Shown: piece after piece, positions 1-5,536 of the stretch | Layout: every line of letters starts with the position of its first letter | Numbering within the stretch: position 1 is the first letter of the stretch | Assembly: GCA_002724895.1 (NCBI GenBank) | Contig: PBQB01000020.1 | Span: forward strand, 3,393-9,215 | Direction: 5' to 3' | Length of the DNA: 5,823 nucleotides | Source: Flavobacteriales bacterium | GTDB taxonomy: Bacteria > Bacteroidota > Bacteroidia > Flavobacteriales > BACL11 | The notes under the pieces: model-generated | Database searches by the model: none | What the model saw: the letters and a program-made list of their open reading frames with translations, nothing else | What the model was told of the DNA's origin: nothing | Made by a program: the position numbers and the translations under genes

Positions 1-173
1 GTTCTAAACTTAATTATCTTGAATATACTTCCTTTTAATCCTATTCTTTCTTGAATAAAAAAAATAGGCCCCTTAGAAGTCAATTTAATTACAATTGAAA
101 TTAACAAAAATAAAGGTGATAATATAATAATAGCAAAAACAGAAATTATTATATCAAAAATTCTTTTTTTCAT
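1..173 (-). CDS. Small phosphoglycosyl transferase (PglC/WcaJ-like), N-terminal part, cut by window edge
   Basis: This is the 5' end of a bacterial sugar transferase (Pfam Bac_transf family), read by translating positions 173 to 1. The reading frame is open for 57 codons and runs off the left edge. The enzyme class moves a sugar-1-phosphate from a UDP-sugar to undecaprenyl phosphate at the inner membrane, the first step of repeat-unit assembly. Visible hallmarks are Lys3-Arg4, then Phe5-Asp6, a hydrophobic re-entrant segment at about residues 7-30 with the helix-breaking Ser19-Pro20 pair, and the family signature SKGPIFFIQERIG (residues 33-45) leading to KFR at 55-57. It starts directly at the re-entrant helix, so it is the short PglC-like form without the extra N-terminal membrane domain of WbaP. 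The catalytic Asp-Glu pair would lie outside the window. Its ATG overlaps the stop of the upstream glycosyltransferase as ATGA, and a weak purine-rich stretch (GAAAGAG) sits 3 bases upstream. The sugar specificity cannot be read. Confidence 0.93.
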   Translation of the reverse strand, partial: MKKRIFDIIISVFAIIILSPLFLLISIVIKLTSKGPIFFIQERIGLKGSIFKIIKFR

Positions 174-919
174 ATTCTCTTTCTAATTGCATTAATAACG
201 TAAAAAGTAAAACACCAAAGACTATAAATAAAGTTTAAGTTTTCATGCTGTCTATACACAAACCAAACATCTTTAATAGCTTTAAATTTATTTGATGTGT
301 TTGATCCTTTTACAATTCTATAACTTGCTAAATTTAACTTCAACCCATAAGCAACAAATCCTTTTTTCATTAAATTTAACCAAAGAGCCATATCTTGAGA
401 AGAATTAATATTTGGCATCAAGAATTTACCAGTTTTTTCTTTATCTATAACAACAGTTAAACATCCAATAATAGTATTTTTAAGATATTTATCATAATTC
501 ATCTTTTTAGGAGCATGTATAATCCTATATTTTTTTTTCTCATCATTTGAAATAGGTTGATATGACGTAAATGTAAAGGCAAAATTATTTTTTATCATAA
601 AATCTAATTGTAAACTAAGTTTATCTTTATGCCAATAATCATCTGAATCTAAAAAAGCTATAAATCTGCCTTTTGAATTTTGAATTGCAACATTTCTTGC
701 ATTAGCAACACCAGAATTTTTATTTAATATAATTGATTTTATCTTTTTAAATTTTCTACTATATTTAGTTATAATTTGTTGAGTTTTATCGGTTGAATCA
801 TCATCTACTAAAATCAATTCCCAATTTGTATATGATTGAGAAATAACTGACACTATACATTTCTCAATATATCTTGAAGAATTAAATGTAGGAGTAATAA
901 TAGATACTAGGTTTTTCAT
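170..919 (-). CDS. Family 2 glycosyltransferase (GT-A fold)
   Basis: A complete 249-aa inverting glycosyltransferase of family GT2, expected to add one sugar from a nucleotide donor to the lipid-linked repeat unit on the cytoplasmic face. The N-terminal Rossmann-like half is clear: VSIITPTFN (5-13), the nucleotide-binding LVDDDSTD (37-44), NSGVANARN (68-76), and the metal-binding DSD in FLDSDDYW (89-96). Further on, QDMALWLNLMKKG (175-187) matches the usual E-D-x-x-L-W region with Gln in place of the first acid, leaving Asp176 as the likely catalytic base. A YR-x4-SNTSNK motif (200-211) follows, which is common in polysaccharide-locus GT2 enzymes. The C-terminal 25 residues are hydrophobic and basic and may hold the protein to the membrane. 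The ATG overlaps the stop of the upstream gene by 4 bases and no Shine-Dalgarno is visible, so translation is probably coupled. Donor and linkage cannot be predicted. A run of nine A (coding strand) lies in codons 127-130. Confidence 0.93.
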   Translation of the reverse strand: MKNLVSIITPTFNSSRYIEKCIVSVISQSYTNWELILVDDDSTDKTQQIITKYSRKFKKIKSIILNKNSGVANARNVAIQNSKGRFIAFLDSDDYWHKDKLSLQLDFMIKNNFAFTFTSYQPISNDEKKKYRIIHAPKKMNYDKYLKNTIIGCLTVVIDKEKTGKFLMPNINSSQDMALWLNLMKKGFVAYGLKLNLASYRIVKGSNTSNKFKAIKDVWFVYRQHENLNFIYSLWCFTFYVINAIRKRI

Positions 920-1722
920 TTCAAATTATTACGTACAAGTGCTTCTTGTCTTAACACAATGGATAGCTTCCTGAAAAAATCAAATGGTAAAAAATTAAAA
1001 ATTTTTCTAAATGGATACAGAATTTCTACAAATATCTTTATATGAGGATGATACATAACATTTAAAAGACAATATGCTCTTCTAAATTTAAATTTTTTTA
1101 TTAAAAAATCCTGAATATTAGATTTATGTAAAATACTTCTAGCTCCATCACTAACATATTTTAATTTTTTATCTTTTAAATAAAAACTATTCATTGTAAA
1201 AAAAAGAGCATAGCTAGCATATTTATGATTATACTTTCTAGAAATCTTAATTGTAGAATAATCACATGCATTATGTTTAATTTTATTTTGACTATAACCT
1301 ACTAATTTATTTTTATAAAAAACACCCCAAAATTCATAATTCCCTTTTAATGACTCTAAATATTTAGCTTCTGACTTTATTTTTAAAATAGAGTTATACT
1401 CTCGAAAAACATTTTGATATATATTATAACCATTTTTAAGAATCACTGATGATGGGACAAGTTTAATACTGAAATTTAACAATCCTTTTTTAATCTGATT
1501 TCTTGTATTTGAACTATAATCACATAATTCCATATGTTTATCATTAATAACATACCAAAAAGATGTTTTAGATTTACTGTCAAAATCTGTAATCCATCTA
1601 GCAAATAAAACATCGGATTCTTTAATTTTCTGATTTATTTCTATTTTGTTCTCTTTAATTATTTTGTGAGGAGGAAATTTAGCAATTAACGAACCATTAT
1701 ATTTTTTCCAATTACTTTTCAT
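916..1722 (-). CDS. Putative GNAT/FemAB-like acyltransferase of a polysaccharide locus
   Basis: A 268-aa soluble-looking protein without signal peptide, basic and rich in aromatics. I do not recognise a named gene. Features suggest the GNAT/FemAB superfamily. NTRNQIKKG (72-80) resembles the R-x-x-I-x-K helix of FemAB-like proteins. EFWGVFYKNKLVGYSQNK (130-147) reads as the paired central strands of a GNAT fold ('own product, then its own recognition'). The segment at 161-226 holds SRKYNHKYASYAL, YVSDGARSILHKSN, IQDFLIKKFKFRRAYC and a later YHP. From memory, a DG-x-RS-x-x-H...FL-x-x-FGFRKAYC block recurs in unassigned proteins of polysaccharide loci; this is recollection, not a search. The C-terminus (229-250) is hydrophobic and may touch the membrane. 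The likely role is transfer of an acyl or aminoacyl group to a sugar of the repeat unit, which is inference. The gene overlaps wzy by 11 bases and the GT2 gene by 4. The start ATG lacks an obvious Shine-Dalgarno. Confidence 0.6.
   Translation of the reverse strand: MKSNWKKYNGSLIAKFPPHKIIKENKIEINQKIKESDVLFARWITDFDSKSKTSFWYVINDKHMELCDYSSNTRNQIKKGLLNFSIKLVPSSVILKNGYNIYQNVFREYNSILKIKSEAKYLESLKGNYEFWGVFYKNKLVGYSQNKIKHNACDYSTIKISRKYNHKYASYALFFTMNSFYLKDKKLKYVSDGARSILHKSNIQDFLIKKFKFRRAYCLLNVMYHPHIKIFVEILYPFRKIFNFLPFDFFRKLSIVLRQEALVRNNLK
1712..1722 (-). other. Overlapping stop/start, polymerase to acyltransferase candidate
   Basis: The coding-strand sequence ATGAAAAGTAA carries the start of the 268-aa gene and ends in the wzy stop TAA. 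The overlap is again 11 bases with the same frame relationship as at the flippase/polymerase junction. No clear Shine-Dalgarno precedes the ATG, which again suggests coupled translation. Confidence 0.85.
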
Positions 1723-2944
1723 CAGTTACAAGTGGTTTATTAATTAAAATTAAAGAAATAAAGACAAACAAAATCCTTCCGTCCATAAGATCACCGCTTA
1801 AAATAGTATTTAAAAAAAGAAAAATTAAAGCATAAAACAATAACGGATACAACGATGTTATATTGCTTCTGTTTTTTTTCATCTTAATAAAAGACAAATA
1901 AAAAATATGAAGTATTAAAAATAAAAAAAGTAATCCTGCAAGAACACCATATTCATTAGTAAGCTCAAAAAACAAATTATGAGGATATGCATGAGCAATT
2001 ACATAGTTAAACTTTTTATCATTTGCTGCTGTTTGCCAATTTCCACAACCAACACCAAATGGATAATCAGAAATTAAAGAAATTGATCTTTTGGTAAAGT
2101 CCATTCTAGCTCCAGTAGATTTTAATGAACCACCATGCTTAATATTCATTGTTACTCTATCAATAGCATCTGATTTTAAAATCTTTTCTCCAATTGGTGT
2201 AAAAGTTAAAACACCAATAAAAGCTACAAACAATATTATGACTTTATATAAAAGTTTAATATAGTTTAAAATAAAAAATACAAATAGAGTTATAAACAAT
2301 GACAACAAAGGACCTCTGCTTCCAGTAGCAAATGCTAGCAATAAGAAAGAAATGATCAAAATTAAATTTAGCAACTTAAATTTATATTTAGGATAAAAAA
2401 TTAAAATTAAAATAGCTAAACACATCCATCTTGAATATACTATAGGTCCACCTCCTAAAACACTTAATCTTCCTGAAAAATTTGAAAATAAACCAAAAAA
2501 TCCTAATAAAGCTAAAAATAAAGCAAGAAGAAAAAAAATATTAATTAAAGTAGTTACTTGTCTGTATCTAAACTTTTCTATGATAATAATACTAATTGGA
2601 ATAACAATAAATAAAAAATTTATAAATTTTAAAAAACCATATTGCATATGATCGTATGAAAAAGAAGGAAAAGTAAATTCAATATTTTCAAATAGAACCC
2701 ATAAAATAGGTGTGACAACTATAATATATGCGTACAGTGAGTATAATAAAATTTTTGATTTCTCTATCGAAGTTTTTCTTATAGAGGATATTAAAACAAA
2801 AGTGCTAAAAAAATAAGTTAAACTTAAAATTAAAGAAAACTTTATTTCAAAAAAATCTAGCCTTTCATCATAAAATCTTCCAATGGAAAGAATAGCGGAT
2901 GCCGCTAAAATAAAAATCAAATAAATTAGTTCTTTAACCTTCAT
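1712..2944 (-). CDS. wzy: O-antigen polymerase (Wzy, Wzy_C superfamily)
   Basis: A 410-aa polytopic inner-membrane protein with about 12 hydrophobic segments (near residues 5-22, 36-55, 66-85, 106-122, 134-154, 172-184, 190-207, 212-229, 232-250, 334-351, 364-382, 390-402). It joins lipid-linked repeat units on the periplasmic side. Superfamily marks are ATGSRGPLLSL (206-216), then a long periplasmic loop (about 251-333) carrying STGARMDFTKRS (276-287), PFGVGCGNW (295-303) and YPHNLFFELTNEYGVLAG (320-337). The His-Asn pair (322-323) and the Arg in the loop match positions conserved in Wzy polymerases and WaaL ligases. Those two families share this fold and sequence alone does not fully separate them. 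Position directly after a flippase gene and after wzz/ugd favours polymerase. The length is usual for Wzy. The ATG lies inside the 3' end of the flippase gene (11-base overlap), without a visible Shine-Dalgarno. Codons 13-18 contain a short GC-rich inverted repeat. Confidence 0.88.
   Translation of the reverse strand: MKVKELIYLIFILAASAILSIGRFYDERLDFFEIKFSLILSLTYFFSTFVLISSIRKTSIEKSKILLYSLYAYIIVVTPILWVLFENIEFTFPSFSYDHMQYGFLKFINFLFIVIPISIIIIEKFRYRQVTTLINIFFLLALFLALLGFFGLFSNFSGRLSVLGGGPIVYSRWMCLAILILIFYPKYKFKLLNLILIISFLLLAFATGSRGPLLSLFITLFVFFILNYIKLLYKVIILFVAFIGVLTFTPIGEKILKSDAIDRVTMNIKHGGSLKSTGARMDFTKRSISLISDYPFGVGCGNWQTAANDKKFNYVIAHAYPHNLFFELTNEYGVLAGLLFLFLILHIFYLSFIKMKKNRSNITSLYPLLFYALIFLFLNTILSGDLMDGRILFVFISLILINKPLVTDEK
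2934..2944 (-). other. Overlapping stop/start, flippase to polymerase
   Basis: The coding-strand sequence ATGAAGGTTAA holds the wzy start codon at one end and the flippase stop codon TAA at the other, so the genes share 11 bases in different frames. No Shine-Dalgarno is visible in the AT-rich bases before the ATG. This fits wzy translation depending on ribosomes that have just read the flippase gene. Confidence 0.85.
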
Positions 2945-4205
2945 TATTATAATACTTTATAAATGAATACACTGAAAATATAAGATTAATAAAGGACATA
3001 AAATACAGAATTATTAAAGATCTTTTAAAAGCAGTCCAATCATTTAGAAATAGTATTAATAAAATAATTATAAATGAAATTAAAATACCAAATAAAATGT
3101 TTTTAGAAAACTTTTTTCTAATTGAAAAATCTAAAGTAAAATAAGGTTGACTAATTATAGAAGATAGAATTAAAATTACAATAGCTCCACTCATATTCTT
3201 AAAATAAACTGCTGTTTTAAAAATATCATCATAAGTAAAGGCTCCTCTAAAATAAACTAGTTCAATAAATGATATACTATAATTTTGAGCAAATAGAAAA
3301 ATTGAAATACCACAAAGAAACCCAAATAAAACTGAGTAAAAAAACCAGTTTAAATTTTTAGAAATAGACATCTTCCTTAGCATGAGTGAATTAATATTTA
3401 AAATTATTGCAGTGAAAACAACATTTAAAAACACTATAGCATAATTAAAATATGCAATATTATTATCCCCATCTGTTCCAGAAATAAATCTAGAAAGCAA
3501 CAAAATCATACTTGGAAGATTAGCTAATAAAAGAACAGAAATAGAAAAATCTTTTCTAGAAATATTAATTTCATTAGAGATTTTTCTTTTTAAAATTGGT
3601 TGCACATATCTCATTGTTAAAAAAAGAACTCCTATCAACCTACTTATTGCTACTCCTAATACATTTATTATAATTGCTAGAGGATATAAAAAAACTGTAG
3701 AATAAAATAAACTAATGGCTGTTGAAATTGAATATTTTTTAAAGTTTCCTTCAGATTTTAAAACTGTTAAAAAAACTGAATTAAAAAAATTAATACTCAT
3801 TAAAAAACTTAAAATAATAGATACTAACAATAGAATATATGTGTAAGAACTTTTTAGCTGTAGAATAATACAAATTTGTATTATTAGACTTATCACAAAG
3901 ATATAGATTGACACTTTTCTTGTAAATACAAATAAATTATTATAAGAAACATTTCTATATTTTATAAAATGCGATGATAATTTTGGTAATAAATTTGCCT
4001 CAAGTGCATTTCCAAAAGTAAACTGGGACAAAAAATCCACAGCTGTTTTTAACAATATATAAAAAGCAAAAATTAATGAACTACCAAAAATATATGCTAA
4101 AATTATTTCTCTTATAAACCCAAATATATTCTTTAAAATATTAGAAAAGAACATATATATAAAATTTATAATAAAATTTAAAAATGAGCTCCTTTTTAGG
4201 GTCAT
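2934..4205 (-). CDS. wzx: MurJ-like Wzx flippase (MOP exporter superfamily)
   Basis: A 423-aa polytopic membrane protein that should flip the undecaprenyl-linked repeat unit to the periplasm. Numbering here counts an in-frame TTG at 4208 as residue 1; I prefer the ATG at 4205 (residue 2), six bases after the ugd stop. Two stretches are clearly MurJ/MviN-like: FGFIREIILAYIFGSS (29-44) with the downstream FGNALEANLLPKL (65-77), and VYFRGAFTYDD (318-328) followed by ISQPYFTLDFSIRKKF (352-367), matching the MurJ block of a Phe/Gly-rich turn and a Tyr/Phe-x4-D region. It is about 85 residues shorter than a usual MurJ (about 510), and ends roughly where helix 12 would end, so it lacks the last two helices and has Wzx-like topology. 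By-eye alignment shows most lipid II-contacting charges of MurJ replaced. It sits between ugd and wzy, and its stop overlaps the wzy start. A housekeeping MurJ is therefore unlikely. Confidence 0.87.
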   Translation of the reverse strand: MTLKRSSFLNFIINFIYMFFSNILKNIFGFIREIILAYIFGSSLIFAFYILLKTAVDFLSQFTFGNALEANLLPKLSSHFIKYRNVSYNNLFVFTRKVSIYIFVISLIIQICIILQLKSSYTYILLLVSIILSFLMSINFFNSVFLTVLKSEGNFKKYSISTAISLFYSTVFLYPLAIIINVLGVAISRLIGVLFLTMRYVQPILKRKISNEINISRKDFSISVLLLANLPSMILLLSRFISGTDGDNNIAYFNYAIVFLNVVFTAIILNINSLMLRKMSISKNLNWFFYSVLFGFLCGISIFLFAQNYSISFIELVYFRGAFTYDDIFKTAVYFKNMSGAIVILILSSIISQPYFTLDFSIRKKFSKNILFGILISFIIILLILFLNDWTAFKRSLIILYFMSFINLIFSVYSFIKYYNNEG

Positions 4206-4227
4206 CAAAAATTAATCTTTAACTCCT
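4203..4227 (-). promoter_or_regulatory. Translation start region of the flippase gene
   Basis: The coding strand offers TTG (4208-4206) immediately followed by ATG (4205-4203). The only Shine-Dalgarno-like core, AGGAG (4227-4223), lies inside the last codons of ugd, 17 bases before the ATG and 14 before the TTG, both longer than usual. With the ugd stop only six bases from the ATG, re-initiation by ribosomes finishing ugd is the simplest reading. ATG is preferred as the stronger codon, but TTG cannot be excluded. Confidence 0.45.
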
Positions 4228-5534
4228 ATTTGTAAATATTTAAATCCTTGTGTTTCTAAAAAATTTTTATTAAAGATATTTCTTCCATCAACAATTAAAT
4301 CACCCTTCATATTTTCTTTAATAATAGAAAAATCAGGACTTCTAAATTCCTTCCATTCTGTCACAATGATTAATGCGTCAGCATTTTTTAATGCACTATA
4401 TTTATCTCTACAATAGTTAATATTAAATTTTCTTAAATAATATTTTGCCTCATCCACGGCTTTTGGATCATATGCATTAACAATACCACCAGAATTAACT
4501 AAAGATGAAATTAGATTAATAGAAGGTGCTTCTCTCATATCATCAGTTTCAGGCTTGAAGGAAAGACCCCAAACTGCAAAAGTTCTTTTAGAAATACTAG
4601 ATCCATAATATTTTTTAATTTTACTAAACAACACTTCCTTTTGATTAATGTTAACTTGTTCAACTGATTTCACTAATCTGGCATTATAATCATTTTCAGA
4701 GGCAAGCTTTATAAGCGCTTTTACATCTTTCGGGAAACAACTTCCTCCATAACCACAACCAGGGTATATAAACTTATATCCTATACGAGTATCACTACCA
4801 ATTCCTATTCTCACATTATTAATATTTGCTCCTACTTTCTCACAAATATTTGACATTTCATTAATAAAAGAAATTTTAGTAGCTAACATTGCGTTAGCCG
4901 CATATTTTGTCATTTCCGCAGACTTGATATCCATTGAAATAAATCGATCGTTTGTTCTAGTAAATGGAGCATAAAGAAGCCTCATTATTTCTAATGTTGC
5001 TTGATCATCGGAACCAACAACAACACGATCAGGATGCATAAAATCCTTAATTGCTGCCCCTTCTTTTAAGAACTCTGGATTAGAAACAACGTTAAATTTT
5101 AAATCACTATTTCTATCTTCTAACTGTCTTTTAATAACATTTCTTACTTTATCAGCTGTGCCTACTGGTACTGTTGACTTATTAACTATTATAAGATTGT
5201 TATTCATATTTTGACCGATTGATTTAGCAACTTGCAAAACATATTTTAAATCAGCAGATCCATCTTCCCCCATAGGAGTTCCTACAGCTATAAAAATTAT
5301 ACTAGAGTTATTAAGACAATAATTTATATCTGTGGTAAAATCGATATTATTCTTTTTAAAATTTTCTTTTATTAATATATTTAATCCAGGTTCATAAATT
5401 GGCACAATACCTTTTTTAAGCTCAGAAACTCTTTTTTCTTGTATATCCACGCAAATTACAGAATTGCCCATTTCTGCAAAGCATGCACCAGCTACTAAAC
5501 CTACATAACCTGAACCAATAATTCCAATTTTCAT
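4212..5534 (-). CDS. ugd: UDP-glucose 6-dehydrogenase
   Basis: A complete 440-aa cytoplasmic enzyme that oxidises UDP-glucose to UDP-glucuronate with two NAD+, supplying an acidic sugar donor for the polysaccharide. The N-terminal NAD-binding fold has GSGYVGLVAGACFAEMGN (7-24) and the acidic strand end VD (29-30). VGTPMGEDGSADL (84-96) and NKSTVPVGT (118-126) follow. Substrate and catalytic positions are present: NPEFLKEGAAI (152-162), Lys210 in EMTKYAANAMLATKISFINE (207-226), and the nucleophile Cys266 in GCGYGGSCFPKDV (259-271). The C-terminal UDP-binding domain shows WGLSFKPETDDMREAP (322-337) and DGRN (416-419). The GCGYGGSCFPKD version separates it from the UDP-HexNAc dehydrogenases (WbpA type, usually with a G-x-GGHCIP motif). 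The length is typical. The ATG lies 2 bases after the wzz stop. A weak purine-rich stretch is about 14-20 bases upstream. The gene is visibly less AT-rich than its neighbours. Confidence 0.97.
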   Translation of the reverse strand: MKIGIIGSGYVGLVAGACFAEMGNSVICVDIQEKRVSELKKGIVPIYEPGLNILIKENFKKNNIDFTTDINYCLNNSSIIFIAVGTPMGEDGSADLKYVLQVAKSIGQNMNNNLIIVNKSTVPVGTADKVRNVIKRQLEDRNSDLKFNVVSNPEFLKEGAAIKDFMHPDRVVVGSDDQATLEIMRLLYAPFTRTNDRFISMDIKSAEMTKYAANAMLATKISFINEMSNICEKVGANINNVRIGIGSDTRIGYKFIYPGCGYGGSCFPKDVKALIKLASENDYNARLVKSVEQVNINQKEVLFSKIKKYYGSSISKRTFAVWGLSFKPETDDMREAPSINLISSLVNSGGIVNAYDPKAVDEAKYYLRKFNINYCRDKYSALKNADALIIVTEWKEFRSPDFSIIKENMKGDLIVDGRNIFNKNFLETQGFKYLQIGVKD

Positions 5535-5536
5535 AA

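Noticed and set aside
934..940. Shared short sequence (coding CACTTGTA) near the ends of the acyltransferase and wzy genes (also near 1727-1734) as a regulatory repeat
   Set aside because: Only eight bases are shared, and the distance to the following start differs between the two copies; chance is sufficient.
2893..2907. Hairpin in wzy as an intrinsic terminator
   Set aside because: On the coding strand the stem is not followed by a T run and it lies inside a clear coding region.
1712..2944. The polymerase gene as an O-antigen ligase (waaL)
   Set aside because: The fold is shared, but the gene sits directly between a flippase gene and repeat-unit enzymes, which is the normal place for wzy; ligase remains a minor alternative.
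4189..4194. AAGGAG on the coding strand inside the 5' end of the flippase gene as a Shine-Dalgarno for a later start
   Set aside because: No in-frame start codon follows at usable distance; the next in-frame ATG is more than 30 bases away, and the ATT 3 bases downstream is out of frame and soon hits a stop.
2934..4205. The flippase gene as the housekeeping lipid II flippase murJ
   Set aside because: The protein is about 85 residues short, most MurJ-specific charged residues are replaced, and the gene sits inside a polysaccharide operon.
4212..5534. The dehydrogenase as a UDP-N-acetylhexosamine dehydrogenase (WbpA/TviB type)
   Set aside because: The active-site block GCGYGGSCFPKD and overall motifs are those of UDP-glucose dehydrogenases.
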